In this document: positions 28,915 through 38,806 of the stretch, one piece after another | How positions within the stretch are numbered: position 1 is the first letter of the stretch | How the letters are laid out: each line of letters opens with the position of its first letter | From: Microbacteriaceae bacterium | GTDB taxonomy: Bacteria > Actinomycetota > Actinomycetes > Actinomycetales > Microbacteriaceae | Direction of reading: 5' to 3' | Assembly (NCBI GenBank): GCA_025465095.1 | Contig: JAODME010000008.1 | Location: 1 to 63,135, forward strand | DNA: 63,135 nt | The notes under the pieces: generated by a model | The model's input: only the letters and a program-made list of their open reading frames with translations | What the model was told of the DNA's origin: nothing | The model's database searches: none | Position numbers and translations under genes: made by a program

Positions 28915-30020
28915 GAGCGTTGCCAATCCAGTCGTCTCGTTCTCCCGCCGAGGCCGCGCGAGTCTGGCTCCCCGTCGGCGTTCTTGCGCAGTTCCTTCGG
29001 CAGCGAGAACATCAGGTCCTCCTCCGCCGTCACGACCTGGCTCACGTCACCGTATCCGGCGTCGGCCAGGTCGTCGAGCACCTCTTGGACGAGGACCTCC
29101 GGAACGGATGCCCCGGAGGTGACGCCCACCGTTGCGACCCCGTCGAGCCACTCCTGCCGGATCTCGCTCGCGTAGTCCACCCGATACGCGGCCTTCGCGC
29201 CGTGCTCGAGGGCGACGTCGACGAGTCGGACCGTGTTGGAGCTGTTCGCGGAGCCGACGACGATCACGAGATCCGCCTCCTCCGCGACCTTCTTGATCGC
29301 GACTTGGCGGTTCTGGGTCGCGTAGCAGATGTCGTCGCTCGGCGGGTTGTGCAAGTTCGGGAAACGCTCGCGCAGCAGACGCACCGTCTCCATCGTCTCG
29401 TCGACGCTCAGCGTGGTCTGGCTGAGCCAGACCAGATTGTCGGGGTCGCGGACCTGGAGGGCCGCGACATCTGCCGGACTGTTGATCAGGGTCGTGCGCT
29501 CGGGAGCGTGTCCCATCGTGCCCTCGACCTCTTCGTGGCCTTCGTGGCCGATCAGCAGGATGTCGAAGTTGTCTCGCGAAAACCGCACCGCCTCACGGTG
29601 CACCTTGGTGACGAGCGGGCAGGTCGCGTCGATGGCCTCGAGGTTGCGGTCCGCGGCACCCTGAACCACAGCGGGCGAGACCCCGTGGGCAGAGAATACG
29701 ATGTGCGACCCCTCCGGCACCTCGCCGACCTCGTCGACGAAGATGGCGCCCTTCTTCTCGAGGGTGGAGACGACGTGGATGTTGTGCACGATCTGCTTGC
29801 GCACGTACACGGGCGCTCCGAAGCGATCGAGCGCCTTCTCGACCGCGATTACCGCGCGGTCCACTCCTGCACAGTAGCCTCGGGGCGCGGCGAGCAGTAC
29901 CCGCTTTCCACCGGTGACGGGGGTATCGGTTAGCCTGTTGCGGACGGCGGGAACGCGCGGCAACCCCATGCTGACAGCGGTGGCGGGCGGTGTGGCGAGC
30001 GCGCCGTTAGTGATTGTCAC
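28911..30020 (-). CDS. ispH: 4-hydroxy-3-methylbut-2-enyl diphosphate reductase
   Basis: The 369-residue Fe-S enzyme performs the last MEP-pathway step, forming IPP and DMAPP. Its three cluster cysteines are seen in [23 protein letters not shown] and [11 protein letters not shown], and the catalytic FSAHGVSP and HEGHEE blocks are present. The GTG at 30020 follows TAGAAT by seven bases with no Shine-Dalgarno, so the message is probably leaderless. The first 35 residues are a variable extension. It feeds isoprenoids to the cis-prenyltransferase further on. Confidence 0.95.
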   Translation of the reverse strand: MTITNGALATPPATAVSMGLPRVPAVRNRLTDTPVTGGKRVLLAAPRGYCAGVDRAVIAVEKALDRFGAPVYVRKQIVHNIHVVSTLEKKGAIFVDEVGEVPEGSHIVFSAHGVSPAVVQGAADRNLEAIDATCPLVTKVHREAVRFSRDNFDILLIGHEGHEEVEGTMGHAPERTTLINSPADVAALQVRDPDNLVWLSQTTLSVDETMETVRLLRERFPNLHNPPSDDICYATQNRQVAIKKVAEEADLVIVVGSANSSNTVRLVDVALEHGAKAAYRVDYASEIRQEWLDGVATVGVTSGASVPEVLVQEVLDDLADAGYGDVSQVVTAEEDLMFSLPKELRKNADGEPDSRGLGGRTRRLDWQRS

Positions 30021-30027
30021 AAAACCG

Positions 30028-30033
30028 ATTCTA
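30028..30033 (-). promoter_or_regulatory. leaderless-type -10 of ispH
   Basis: TAGAAT, CGGTTTT, GTG on the minus strand: a seven-base spacing from the -10 to the start codon. Confidence 0.6.
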
Positions 30034-30122
30034 CGCCGCAGGCTCTGGGCGACCGCTGCGAGGCGCAGGCCACGGAAGCGGGGCCGGTGTGACCCGAGAC
30101 CGCACGATCAGGAGGGGCACGG

Positions 30123-31361
30123 ATGACGATCGAATACGGCCCGGCCACCGTAGACACCCCCTGGCCTGTTGCTGTGCTCTCGAACAAGATCAAGGGCTGG
30201 ATCGACAGGCTCGGGGCGGTGTGGGTCGAGGGCGAGATAACCCAGTGGGGCAACTCCGGCGGCAACGTCTACGGCAAGCTCAAGGACCTCTCCGTCGATG
30301 CGACGGTCGGCTTCACGGTGTGGTCGTCGGTGAAGGCAAAGCTTCCGGATGATCTGAAGCAGGGTGACCGCGTCGTCGCGCTCGTCAAACCCAACTACTG
30401 GGTCAAGGGTGGCACCCTCACCATGCAGGTGTTCGAGATGCGCCACGTCGGTCTCGGAGACCTGCTCGAGCGGCTCGAGCGGTTGCGCCAGTCCCTGCGC
30501 AAGGAGGGGCTGTTCGACTCGGACCGCAAAAAGCGGCTGCCCTTCCTGCCCGGCTGCGTCGGCCTGATCACCGGCAAGGACTCCGACGCCGAAAAGGATG
30601 TGCTGCGCAACGCGCAATTGCGCTGGCCGTCCGTGGAGTTCCGGATCGTGCACACCGCGGTGCAGGGTGACCGCGCCGCCGCCGACGTCACCGCGGCCAT
30701 CCGCACCCTCGACGCGGATCCGACCGTCGAGGTCATCATCGTCGCGCGGGGCGGCGGCGACTTCCAGAATCTGCTCGTGTTCAGCGACGAGAATCTCGTG
30801 CGCACCGCCGCGGCCTGCGTCACTCCCCTGGTCAGCGCGATCGGGCATGAGGCCGACCGGCCCCTGCTCGACGACGTGGCGGACCTGCGGGCGTCCACTC
30901 CGACCGACGCGGCGAAACGGGTGGTCCCCGACGTCGCAGAGGAGTTGAGCAAGGTGCAGCAGGTGCGTGCGCGGCTCGGAATGCGGCTCACGGGCCTGCT
31001 CTCCCGCGAGATCGACAGGGTCGAGCAGTTGCGCTCGAGGCCCGTGCTCGCGAACCCGATCTCGTTCGTCGATGTCAGGGCGGAGGAGCTGTCCCGCTAC
31101 GTCGGACGAAGCGCCGAGCTGGTCGAACGGCGCATTCAGCGCGCCGAAGACCGGATCGACGACCTGCGAGGTCACCTTCGAGCCCTGTCTCCGCAGCGCA
31201 CCCTCGACCGGGGTTACGCAATCGCGCAGCTCGAGGACGGCGCGATCGTTCGGCGCGCGCTCGACGTTGATGCGGGGGCACGGATCCTCCTCACCCTCGC
31301 CGACGGCTCGCTTCCCACAATCGCCGATGCCACGGTGCTGGCCTCGGAATCAGCTCGGTAG
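30123..31361 (+). CDS. xseA: exodeoxyribonuclease VII large subunit
   Basis: The 412-residue catalytic subunit has an N-terminal OB fold (WVEGEITQW, YGKLKD), the nuclease domain with GLITGKDSDAEKD, VEVIIVARGGGDFQNLLVFSDE and SAIGHEADRP, then a helical region binding XseB and the C-terminal LDRGYAIAQ. Together with XseB it degrades single-stranded DNA. The ATG at 30123 is preceded by CAGGAGGGG. Its TAG stop forms part of the putative xseB promoter. Confidence 0.96.
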   Translation: MTIEYGPATVDTPWPVAVLSNKIKGWIDRLGAVWVEGEITQWGNSGGNVYGKLKDLSVDATVGFTVWSSVKAKLPDDLKQGDRVVALVKPNYWVKGGTLTMQVFEMRHVGLGDLLERLERLRQSLRKEGLFDSDRKKRLPFLPGCVGLITGKDSDAEKDVLRNAQLRWPSVEFRIVHTAVQGDRAAADVTAAIRTLDADPTVEVIIVARGGGDFQNLLVFSDENLVRTAAACVTPLVSAIGHEADRPLLDDVADLRASTPTDAAKRVVPDVAEELSKVQQVRARLGMRLTGLLSREIDRVEQLRSRPVLANPISFVDVRAEELSRYVGRSAELVERRIQRAEDRIDDLRGHLRALSPQRTLDRGYAIAQLEDGAIVRRALDVDAGARILLTLADGSLPTIADATVLASESAR

Positions 31362-31364
31362 AAT
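31359..31364 (+). promoter_or_regulatory. leaderless-type -10 of xseB overlapping the xseA stop
   Basis: TAGAAT, GGGTGT, GTG. The TAG stop of xseA (31359-31361) is the first half of the hexamer. Confidence 0.55.
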
Positions 31365-31370
31365 GGGTGT

Positions 31371-31589
31371 GTGGCTGTGAAACCCGCGACCGAAGTCGCC
31401 GACCTGACCTACGAACAGGCCCGAGACGAGCTCATCACGGTCGTCAACGAGCTCGAGCAGGGCTCGTCCACCCTCGAGCAGTCGCTCGCGCTGTGGGAAC
31501 GCGGCGAAGCGCTCGCGAAACGCTGCGAGGAATGGCTCCTCGGCGCAAAGGCGCGGCTCGACGCTGCCCGCGGCAACATCTCGCAGTGA
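31371..31589 (+). CDS. xseB: exodeoxyribonuclease VII small subunit
   Basis: The 72-residue helical subunit stabilises XseA. Its family core [20 protein letters not shown] and [20 protein letters not shown]-type residues are evident. The start is GTG at 31371 (another GTG two codons on is possible). It is nine bases after xseA and lacks a ribosome binding site, but has a -10 at leaderless distance. It ends in GTGA, overlapping the next gene. Confidence 0.93.
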   Translation: MAVKPATEVADLTYEQARDELITVVNELEQGSSTLEQSLALWERGEALAKRCEEWLLGAKARLDAARGNISQ

Positions 31590-32251
31590 AGCCGCGACGG
31601 ACAGGTGGTGGCGAACCGGCCGCAGTGAAACCGGCGCGCGTCGTCGCGGAGCTCGGGCGGCCGGAGACTCCGGAGGAGACTGCCGCGCGCAAGGCGGAGG
31701 CATCGCGCAAGCACCGCGCCAACCAGACACCGATCAATCTCGCACTCGCTATCGGCGCCTCGCTCGGCATCGTGCTCATCCTCGTGCTCGCGGTGGTTCG
31801 ACCCGACCAGCCTGCACGCGACCCCGTCGACTACTCGGCGATCGCTTCCCAATCCGAGGCCTCGGTCGACGCGCCCCTCGCCGCCCCGGCACTTCCCCCC
31901 GGCTGGGTGTCGAACTCGGCAAGCCTGGGCACCGGCGGTGACGGCATCCCGACCTGGTCGGTAGGCTTCGTCACCCCTGAGCAGCAGTTCATCGCCCTTC
32001 GCCAGGGCATTGGGGCCAACGACACCTGGGTGGCGAACCAGCTCGAGGGAACCGCGCAGACCGGCTCCGAGACCATCGATGGCGTCCACTGGGCCACCTA
32101 CGACAATCGTGACGGCGATGACCCCGGCAACCTCGCCTTCGCGATGGTCGCCGCAGTCGGCGAGAGCGACTACGTGCTGTATGGCACCGCCGACGACACG
32201 GAGTTCCGCACTCTCGCGGCAGCTCTCACCGCACAACCTACCGAGGGGTAA
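31586..32251 (+). CDS. DUF4245 family membrane-anchored protein
   Basis: The 221-residue protein has a basic Ala/Glu-rich N-terminus, one transmembrane segment at about residues 53-75 and an exported domain of about 140 residues beginning near [10 protein letters not shown]. The [28 protein letters not shown] and [12 protein letters not shown] blocks are typical of DUF4245, an actinobacterial family commonly next to xseAB. The GTG at 31586 overlaps the xseB stop; GTG 31625 is an alternative. No enzymatic role is known. Confidence 0.82.
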   Translation: MKPRRTGGGEPAAVKPARVVAELGRPETPEETAARKAEASRKHRANQTPINLALAIGASLGIVLILVLAVVRPDQPARDPVDYSAIASQSEASVDAPLAAPALPPGWVSNSASLGTGGDGIPTWSVGFVTPEQQFIALRQGIGANDTWVANQLEGTAQTGSETIDGVHWATYDNRDGDDPGNLAFAMVAAVGESDYVLYGTADDTEFRTLAAALTAQPTEG

Positions 32252-32259
32252 ACGACGCA

Positions 32260-32916
32260 ATGACGCTTGACGATACGGCGAGCACGCCCAGAACGCCCGC
32301 GAAGGCGTGGCACGAGATGCTGCGCGGCAACGAGCGGTTCGTCGCCGGGATGCCGCTGCACCCGCGGCAGGACGTCGAGCGTCGGGAGAAGCTCGCCAAG
32401 CGGCAGGAGCCGGACGCGGCGCTGTTCGGCTGCAGCGATTCCCGGCTCGCCGCCGAGATCATCTTCGACAAGGGCATTGGCGACCTGTTCGTCGTGCGCA
32501 ACGCCGGTCAGATCATCTCCGACTCCGTGGTCGGCTCGCTCGAATACGCCGTCGGGGTGCTGCACGTTCCCCTCATCGTCGTGCTCGGTCACGACGAGTG
32601 CGGTGCGGTGCTCGCCGCTATCGAGTCGCAGGGGCCGGATGCCGCCCCCTTGCCGCATCACATCGCAAATCTCATCGCGAAGATCGTTCCCGCGGTCCGC
32701 CGCGTTGCCGGCACCCCCGACCCGCCGCTCCCCATGCACGAGGTGGACTCGCAGGAGGTCGGCCGTGAGCATCTGCGCGACACCATCGCCGAGTTGCTCG
32801 AGGCCTCAGAGCTGATCAGCGACGCGGTCGCCGCGGGTACGCTGGCTGTTGTGGGCGCGAACTATCGCCTGCTCGAGGGGCGCGCGGTGCCGGACATCCG
32901 CGTCGGCACCCTCTGA
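32260..32916 (+). CDS. beta-class carbonic anhydrase
   Basis: The 218-residue zinc enzyme interconverts CO2 and bicarbonate. The ligands are Cys58 (CSDSR, with the Asp60/Arg62 dyad), His111 and Cys114 (GHDECGAV). The start ATG at 32260 follows GAGGGG in the end of the preceding gene, nine bases after its stop, so it is probably co-transcribed. It may supply bicarbonate for carboxylases. Confidence 0.95.
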   Translation: MTLDDTASTPRTPAKAWHEMLRGNERFVAGMPLHPRQDVERREKLAKRQEPDAALFGCSDSRLAAEIIFDKGIGDLFVVRNAGQIISDSVVGSLEYAVGVLHVPLIVVLGHDECGAVLAAIESQGPDAAPLPHHIANLIAKIVPAVRRVAGTPDPPLPMHEVDSQEVGREHLRDTIAELLEASELISDAVAAGTLAVVGANYRLLEGRAVPDIRVGTL

Positions 32917-32944
32917 TCCTCACTCTCCTGGAAGGCTCAACGTC

Positions 32945-34417
32945 GTGACCACCTCCCCCCTCTCCCTGTCTACCCCGGACGCTACGGCTTCCGACGGGTT
33001 GCCTTCAGCCGCTTCGGCTTCGGACCGCTTCCGCATCGAGCGCGACACGATGGGCGAGGTGAGGGTGCCCGCGTCCGCCCTGTACGGAGCGCAGACACAG
33101 CGGGCGGTCGAGAACTTCCCGATTTCGGGCTCAGGGCTCGAGTCCGCGCAAATCGTCGCGCTTGCGAGGATCAAGCGCGCCGCGGCCGCCGTCAACAAAG
33201 AGCTGGGAATCCTCGACGGGACCGTCGCGGAGGCCATCGTCGACGCCGCGCAACTGATCATCGAGGGCGCGCACCACGACCAGTTCCCGGTCGACACATA
33301 TCAGACCGGCAGCGGAACGTCCTCGAACATGAACATGAACGAGGTGCTCGCGACCCTGGCGTCGGCGATTCTCGGCTCACCCGTGCACCCGAACGACCAC
33401 GTCAACGCGTCGCAGTCCTCGAACGACGTGTTCCCGACCTCCGTGCACCTGGCGGTCACCGGCGCGCTACTGCACGACCTGATTCCCGCGCTCGATCATC
33501 TCGCAGTGGCCCTCGAGGCAAAGGCGGAGCTGTGGAAGACCGCCGTGAAGGCCGGCCGCACCCATCTGATGGATGCGACGCCGGTCACGCTCGGCCAGGA
33601 GTTCGCCGGCTACGCGCGGCAGATGCGGCTCGGCATTGAGCGGATCGAGTCGGCGATCCCGCGCGTCGCCGAAGTGCCGCTCGGCGGGACCGCCGTCGGC
33701 ACGGGCATCAACACGCCGGCCGGCTTCTCGCAGAAGGTCATCGCCGAGCTCGCCGAGAATTCTGCTCTGCCGGTGACCGAGGCGCTCGACCACTTCGAGG
33801 CTCAGGGTGCGCGTGACGCGCTCGTCGAGGCATCCGGGGCACTCCGTGTGATCGCGGTGAGCCTCACCAAGATCTGCAACGACCTGCGTTGGATGGGCTC
33901 CGGCCCGAACGCCGGACTCGGCGAACTGCACATCCCCGATCTCCAGCCCGGTTCCTCGATCATGCCGGGCAAGGTCAACCCGGTGATTCCCGAGGCGGTC
34001 TTGATGGTGGGCGCGCGAGTGATCGGCAACGATGCGACGATCGCGTGGGCCGGGGCGTCCGGCTCGTTCGAACTCAATGTGGCTATTCCGGTGATGGGCA
34101 CGGCGCTGCTCGAGTCGATCCGGCTGCTCAGCAACTCGACCCGTGTGCTCGCAGACAAGACCGTCGACGGGCTGGAGGCGAACCTCGACCGCGCCCGCGC
34201 GCTCGCTGAGTCGTCGCCGGCGATCGTCACGCCACTCAACCGCGTGATCGGCTATGAGGCTGCGGCGAAGGTGGCTAAGAACGCGGTCGCGAAGAGCATC
34301 ACGGTGCGGGAGTCGGTGATCGACCTCGGTTTCGTCGAGCGCGGCGAGGTGACCGAGGCGCAGCTCGACTCCGCCCTCGACGTGCTGTCGATGACGAGTC
34401 CGCCCACCGCCAGCTAG
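32945..34417 (+). CDS. fumC: class II fumarate hydratase
   Basis: The 490-residue fumarase converts fumarate to malate in the TCA cycle. The signature [11 protein letters not shown] and [14 protein letters not shown] are conserved, as is the HPNDHVN(A)SQSSND block. The GTG at 32945 is preceded by GGAAGG; the N-terminus carries about 25 residues of Ser/Ala-rich extension before [10 protein letters not shown]. It lies 28 bases after the carbonic anhydrase gene on the same strand. Confidence 0.96.
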   Translation: MTTSPLSLSTPDATASDGLPSAASASDRFRIERDTMGEVRVPASALYGAQTQRAVENFPISGSGLESAQIVALARIKRAAAAVNKELGILDGTVAEAIVDAAQLIIEGAHHDQFPVDTYQTGSGTSSNMNMNEVLATLASAILGSPVHPNDHVNASQSSNDVFPTSVHLAVTGALLHDLIPALDHLAVALEAKAELWKTAVKAGRTHLMDATPVTLGQEFAGYARQMRLGIERIESAIPRVAEVPLGGTAVGTGINTPAGFSQKVIAELAENSALPVTEALDHFEAQGARDALVEASGALRVIAVSLTKICNDLRWMGSGPNAGLGELHIPDLQPGSSIMPGKVNPVIPEAVLMVGARVIGNDATIAWAGASGSFELNVAIPVMGTALLESIRLLSNSTRVLADKTVDGLEANLDRARALAESSPAIVTPLNRVIGYEAAAKVAKNAVAKSITVRESVIDLGFVERGEVTEAQLDSALDVLSMTSPPTAS

Positions 34418-34449
34418 GGCACAGCGCGCCCGGGTCGCGACGCCCGCTG

Positions 34450-35223
34450 CTACGGCAGCGGCACGAGTGGGATCGGTGTGCCGTCGAGAGCCTGCAGCTC
34501 GCGGCCCGCGAGCGGCGACGACAGGTCGATCGGGATCAGGAACGCGCGGGCTCGGTCTATCGGCGGCGCCGGGTCGCAATTGCCGAGCTGCGCAGCACCG
34601 GATCCATCTGCCGGATCCGGTCGCCCGAAGAACACGCCGACCTGCACGGCATTGTCGGCGCCGATCACAGTGACCTGCTGCGGGATGCACCGGTCGTCTC
34701 CACGCACGTGCACGACGACATCGGCGGTGTCCAGCGCGACCGTGCCCGGCAGCGGCACCACTCCGATGAATCCGGGCACCGTCGCGAGGCCCGCCTGGCG
34801 GATCTTGCCCGACTCGAAGAGGTACTCCGGTCGCCGCGCGTCGGGAATGACGATCTGGTACCCGTTGATCGGCTGCGGTACGAGCACCTCCTGCGGCGCG
34901 GAAAGCGGCGTGAACACGCGGTCAACGACGTACGGGGTGGGGCTTCCCCACACCCGCTCCGCTTCGCTCCTCGGCCGCTCGCGGTCGCCCTGATCGAAAT
35001 CGATCGCGCCGACTCCCCAGCTCACCGCGATCGTGAGGAGTGCGAGCAGCCCGATCAGCGACACGAATCGGCCCACCCCGTACGCCCCGGAACTGGGCTC
35101 CGAGGAGCGCGGGTCGGCGCGCGTCCAACCGACCAGCGCGTACCACTGACTGCGCGGCGACACGAGGCCCCAGAGAAAAAACAGTCCCAGCAACCCTGAC
35201 AAGGAGATCAGGATGACGGTCAC
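34450..35223 (-). CDS. membrane protein with external domain, unknown function
   Basis: The 257-residue product has two transmembrane segments, at about residues 2-21 and 51-72. The loop between them has the W-x-x-x-x-W pattern of DUF6199-like short membrane proteins. A C-terminal domain of about 180 residues follows, probably extracellular, containing two cysteines (DRCIP and GNCDP) that may form a disulfide. TAAGCT lies 6 bases before the GTG at 35223, so the mRNA may be leaderless. It converges with fumC. No function is recognised. Confidence 0.72.
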   Translation of the reverse strand: MTVILISLSGLLGLFFLWGLVSPRSQWYALVGWTRADPRSSEPSSGAYGVGRFVSLIGLLALLTIAVSWGVGAIDFDQGDRERPRSEAERVWGSPTPYVVDRVFTPLSAPQEVLVPQPINGYQIVIPDARRPEYLFESGKIRQAGLATVPGFIGVVPLPGTVALDTADVVVHVRGDDRCIPQQVTVIGADNAVQVGVFFGRPDPADGSGAAQLGNCDPAPPIDRARAFLIPIDLSSPLAGRELQALDGTPIPLVPLP

Positions 35224-35229
35224 CCATCG

Positions 35230-35235
35230 AGCTTA
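35230..35235 (-). promoter_or_regulatory. leaderless-type -10 of the 257-residue membrane protein gene
   Basis: TAAGCT, CGATGG, GTG on the minus strand. Confidence 0.55.
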
Positions 35236-35272
35236 GATCGTTGCTTCCCCGACCTCGTGCGCCGTTCCGCAG

Positions 35273-36655
35273 TCACACCAATTCGTTGGACTCCAACATC
35301 TCCGTCACCAGCGCGGCGATCGCGGAACGCTCTGATCGCATCAGGGTGATGTGCCCGAACAGAGGGTGTCCCTTGAGCGTCTCGATGACGGAGGCGACGC
35401 CGTCGTGACGCCCAACCCGCAGGTTGTCCCGTTGAGCGACGTCGTGGGTGAGCACGACGCGGGAGTTCTGGCCGATGCGGCTCAGCACGGTCAACAGCAC
35501 GTTGCGCTCAAGCGACTGAGCTTCGTCGACGATCACGAACGCGTCGTGCAGGGAACGGCCCCGAATGTGGGTGAGCGGAAGCACCTCGAGGATGCCCCGC
35601 TCGAGCACCTCGTCGAGCACATTTTGCGACACCACCGAACCGAGCGTGTCGAAGACGGCTTGCGCCCAAGGATTCATCTTCTCGCCCGCGTCCCCGGGAA
35701 GGAACCCCAGCTCCTGGCCGCCGACCGCGTAGAGGGGACGGAACACCATGATCTTGCGGTGCTGCTGCTTCTCCAGCACCGCCTCGAGTCCCGCGCACAG
35801 GGCGAGCGCGGACTTGCCGGTGCCTGCCCGGCCGCCGAGCGACACGATCCCGATCTCCTGGTCGAGCAGCATGTCGATGGCGAGGCGTTGCTCGGCCGAG
35901 CGACCGTGAAGTCCGAAGATGTCCCGGTCCCCGCGCACCAGACGCATCTCGCCGCGAGCGGTGACCCTGCCGAGCGCCGACCCTCGATCGGAGTGGATGA
36001 CCAGGCCCGTGTTGATCGGCACGTCGCCGAGCAGTCGCGTGCTGAGTTTCTCGCTCTCATAGAGGGCCGCCATCTGATCCGACCCGAGCGTGATCTCGTC
36101 GGTGCCGACCCATCCGGAATCCACCGCGAGTTCTGCACGGTACTCCTCCGCTGCGAGTCCGATCGACGCCGCCTTCACGCGCAACGGGAGGTCCTTCGAC
36201 ACAACCGTGACGGCGAACCCGTCGTTCGCGAGGTTGAGCGCAACCGCAAGGATGCGCGAGTCGTTGTCGCCCAGCTGCAGCCCCGACGGCAGGACCGACA
36301 TGTTGGAGTGGTTCAGCTCGACCCGGAGCGATCCGCCGTCCTGCCCGACGGCGATCGGAAAGTCGAGTCGCTCGTGTTGCACGCGCAGCTCGTCGAGGTT
36401 GCGCAGGGCCTGCCGCGCGAAGTAGCCGATCTCCGGATCGTTCCGCTTCGACTCGAGCTCCGTGATCACGATGACCGGGAGGACGACGGCGTGTTCCGCG
36501 AACCGGAAGATCGCCTTCGGATCTGACAGCAGCACCGACGTATCCAGAACGTAGGTCACTTCGTCGGTCGTGCTCTTGCTTTTGCCGGTTCTGCTGAGCC
36601 CTGTCGCTGGTCCGGGGCTCTGCTTGTTCGGGTGGTTAACCGGGGACACTTGCAC
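35273..36655 (-). CDS. phoH: PhoH2-type PIN-domain RNase/ATP-dependent helicase
   Basis: The 460-residue two-domain protein has a PIN nuclease domain at about residues 33-175 ([43 protein letters not shown] give the acidic residues). A PhoH ATPase domain follows (Walker [14 protein letters not shown], Walker [13 protein letters not shown]). The family is an RNA helicase/RNase, in mycobacteria paired with a small antitoxin-like PhoAT. The start is GTG 36655; GTG 36649, with GGAG five bases upstream, is the better-spaced alternative. Two inverted repeats precede it. Confidence 0.93.
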   Translation of the reverse strand: MQVSPVNHPNKQSPGPATGLSRTGKSKSTTDEVTYVLDTSVLLSDPKAIFRFAEHAVVLPVIVITELESKRNDPEIGYFARQALRNLDELRVQHERLDFPIAVGQDGGSLRVELNHSNMSVLPSGLQLGDNDSRILAVALNLANDGFAVTVVSKDLPLRVKAASIGLAAEEYRAELAVDSGWVGTDEITLGSDQMAALYESEKLSTRLLGDVPINTGLVIHSDRGSALGRVTARGEMRLVRGDRDIFGLHGRSAEQRLAIDMLLDQEIGIVSLGGRAGTGKSALALCAGLEAVLEKQQHRKIMVFRPLYAVGGQELGFLPGDAGEKMNPWAQAVFDTLGSVVSQNVLDEVLERGILEVLPLTHIRGRSLHDAFVIVDEAQSLERNVLLTVLSRIGQNSRVVLTHDVAQRDNLRVGRHDGVASVIETLKGHPLFGHITLMRSERSAIAALVTEMLESNELV

Positions 36656-36662
36656 TCCATCC

Positions 36663-36681
36663 CCGAGCGCTTAGCGCTCGG
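36663..36681. repeat. 19-base perfect inverted repeat upstream of phoH
   Basis: CCGAGCGCT, T, AGCGCTCGG. It lies just upstream of the GGGGATGGAG ribosome binding region of phoH and could be an operator or a hairpin in the leader. Confidence 0.6.
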
Positions 36682-36739
36682 ATACTGTCGCACAGACGGC
36701 CAGTGAGCAATCGCGAAACGAACTTACATGGCCGTCTCG

Positions 36740-36758
36740 ATCAGGTGCCGTACCTGAT
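36740..36758. promoter_or_regulatory. second inverted repeat upstream of phoH, candidate operator
   Basis: ATCAGGT, GCCGT, ACCTGAT: perfect 7-base arms with a 5-base spacer, in the 161-base gap between phoH and the next gene's end. Operator role is inferred. Confidence 0.45.
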
Positions 36759-36816
36759 ACCTCGAAACTACGACCAGACCGCGAAAAAGGCTACTCCGAC
36801 ACGCGCGCCGGGTGGG

Positions 36817-37938
36817 CTACACGATGACGGCCGTGCCGAAGCTGAGCATCGCCGCTCGGAGCATGGCGAGAGTGTCCTGCCCAGTCGAGACGTGGGCGCT
36901 CAATCGCACCTGCCCTCCCCGCGTAGTCGCGGTGATGCCGTGGTTGTAGAGGGACGCGGTGAGCATGGTCAGCTGGTCGGGATCGGGGGCGAGCACGACG
37001 ATTCCCGCGCGCTCATTCTCGGCACGGGTGGACGCGACCTGGATCGCGTACTCGTCGGCGAGGTCGATGATTTCCGTGACCCGTTCGGCGATCCGTCCGT
37101 TGATCGCCTCCACTCCGACCGCCGCGATATTCTCGAGCGCCGTGGCGAACATCGCCTCCGCGACAGGGTCGGGACGGCTGATGCTGAAGGCGCCCGCCCC
37201 CGGCCGCGGTGGCAGCACCTCGTCGAGCGGCTCCTCCGCCAGGGTCGCGGCGAACCCGGACATCACCGGCGTCAGCCGTTCGGCCGCGCGGTCGCTGAGC
37301 GCGAGGAATCCGGTGCCCCACCCCGCGCGAACCCACTTCTGCCCGCCGCTGACGATGACGTCGGCCACTTCCCACGGCGCGTCCACGATCCCGAAGCCCT
37401 GGATGGCATCCACGATCAGCAGTCGATCGCCGATGACCTGACGGATGCCGTCGAGATCGGCCAGATATCCGGTCCGAAAGTCGACGATGCTCAGCGCCAC
37501 CGCACCGCACGCCGGTGTGAGCTGGTCTCGGATGGCGCCGGGCGTGACCTTGCCGTAGTCGGTGTCCAGCCACGTGGGATTCAGCACGTGCAGCGACTCT
37601 GCGGCGCGGACCGCCGCGAAGGTGACGCTCGGAAACTCGGCCGCCGACAGCGCGACACCCCCGGTGAACCCGAACATGGTGTGCATGAGGCCGGAGCTCG
37701 TATTCGGCTGCGACACCACCTGGTCTGGTCGGAACCGGATCAGATCGGCGACGGCCACCCGCATCCGTTCGTCCTGGCGGCCGAGCTCTTCGAGGCTACC
37801 GAACCGCGCGCGTCGAAGCAGCTCCCCGAGGGCCCGTTGCTCGGCGAGTACCGCATGGCCTGGCGGGCCGACGCGCGCGAAGTCCAGGAACCCCGGCTCC
37901 TCGTCGAAGTCCGCGGCGAACTCATCGATGGCGGTCAT
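36817..37938 (-). CDS. class V aminotransferase-fold PLP enzyme
   Basis: The 373-residue fold-type I PLP protein resembles the cysteine desulfurase/kynureninase/isopenicillin-epimerase group. The PLP lysine sits in SGGQKWVRAGWGTG, preceded by the Asp in IVDAIQGFG, and the N-terminal SQPNTSSGLMHTMFGF binds the phosphate. It lacks an obvious desulfurase Cys loop, so another amino acid lyase or aminotransferase activity is possible. The ATG at 37938 lies 12 bases after the cis-prenyltransferase stop, so the two are probably co-transcribed. Confidence 0.82.
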   Translation of the reverse strand: MTAIDEFAADFDEEPGFLDFARVGPPGHAVLAEQRALGELLRRARFGSLEELGRQDERMRVAVADLIRFRPDQVVSQPNTSSGLMHTMFGFTGGVALSAAEFPSVTFAAVRAAESLHVLNPTWLDTDYGKVTPGAIRDQLTPACGAVALSIVDFRTGYLADLDGIRQVIGDRLLIVDAIQGFGIVDAPWEVADVIVSGGQKWVRAGWGTGFLALSDRAAERLTPVMSGFAATLAEEPLDEVLPPRPGAGAFSISRPDPVAEAMFATALENIAAVGVEAINGRIAERVTEIIDLADEYAIQVASTRAENERAGIVVLAPDPDQLTMLTASLYNHGITATTRGGQVRLSAHVSTGQDTLAMLRAAMLSFGTAVIV

Positions 37939-37950
37939 TGAATGCGGGCC

Positions 37951-38736
37951 TCAGCTGCCGAACCGGCGGTGGCGGGTGGCGTAGTCACGCAGTGCCCGCA
38001 GGAAGTCGACCTCGCGGAGGTCCGGACCGAGCGCCTCGACGAAATAGAACTCGCTGTGCGCGCTCTGCCACAGCATGAAGTCGCTCAGACGCTGCTCGCC
38101 GGAGGTGCGGATGACGAGGTCGGGATCCGGCTGCCCGCCCGTGTAGAGGTGGTCGCCGATGAGTTCGGGGGTGAGTATCTCGGCGAGTGTGTCGAGCGCG
38201 CCTCCCTCGCTCTCGTGCGCCCTGACGATGCTGCACATGGCGTCGGCGATCTCGCGCCGACCACCGTAGCCAACGGCGAGGTTGATGTGCAGGCCGGTGT
38301 TCGATCTGGTGCGTTCGGCCGCCGCCTCGAGTGATGCGACGAGCCGCGCCGGCAGGCCGTCGGTCGAGCCGACGTGCTGCACTCGCCAGTTCCGAAACCG
38401 GGAGAGGTCCTCGGCAAGGTCGGCGATGATGTCGAACAGCTCCTCGAGTTCCTCGCTGTGCCTGCCGGTGAGGTTGTCCGTCGACAGCAGGTACAGCGTC
38501 GCGACGTCGATGTCGAGGTCGTCGCACCAGATGAGGAACTCGCGGAACTTCGCGGCGCCCGCCCGATGACCGTGCGCCGCCGTCTCGAGGAGCCTCTGCT
38601 TCGCCCAACGCCGATTACCGTCGAGGATCATCGCCACGTGCCGCGGCAGCTCCTGGGTGGCGAGCCAGCGGCGGATTCGACGTTTGTAGAGCCCGTAGAG
38701 GATGCCGCGGCCCAGTCGCATCTCCCTCTTTCGCAC
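37951..38736 (-). CDS. cis-prenyltransferase (Z-FPP/undecaprenyl diphosphate synthase family)
   Basis: The 261-residue isoprenyl synthase has the P-loop-like MILDGNRRWA with the catalytic Asp, and the C-terminal RTSGEQRLSDFMLWQSAHSE. It resembles the mycobacterial short-chain Z-farnesyl diphosphate synthase Rv1086 in length and ends (LRDYATRHRRFGS). The product chain length cannot be read from sequence. GTG 38736 is chosen because TACCGT lies 6 bases upstream; ATG 38721 is an alternative. It uses IPP made through ispH. Confidence 0.9.
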   Translation of the reverse strand: MRKREMRLGRGILYGLYKRRIRRWLATQELPRHVAMILDGNRRWAKQRLLETAAHGHRAGAAKFREFLIWCDDLDIDVATLYLLSTDNLTGRHSEELEELFDIIADLAEDLSRFRNWRVQHVGSTDGLPARLVASLEAAAERTRSNTGLHINLAVGYGGRREIADAMCSIVRAHESEGGALDTLAEILTPELIGDHLYTGGQPDPDLVIRTSGEQRLSDFMLWQSAHSEFYFVEALGPDLREVDFLRALRDYATRHRRFGS

Positions 38737-38742
38737 GTCCCT

Positions 38743-38748
38743 ACGGTA
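38743..38748 (-). promoter_or_regulatory. leaderless-type -10 of the cis-prenyltransferase gene
   Basis: TACCGT, AGGGAC, GTG on the minus strand. Confidence 0.5.
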
Positions 38749-38794
38749 GTCCACCGACCTCCCGATGGGCGCAAATTCTGCTCTGGCCCTGTCA

Positions 38795-38800
38795 TAAACT
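38795..38800 (+). promoter_or_regulatory. leaderless-type -10 of the hemolysin III family gene
   Basis: TAAACT, GACGGA, ATG. It lies 46 bases from the divergent leaderless promoter of the cis-prenyltransferase gene. Confidence 0.6.
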
Positions 38801-38806
38801 GACGGA

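Noticed and set aside
36656-36816. A PhoAT-like antitoxin gene upstream of phoH
   Set aside because: No minus-strand ORF with a start and ribosome binding site fits in this 161-base gap.
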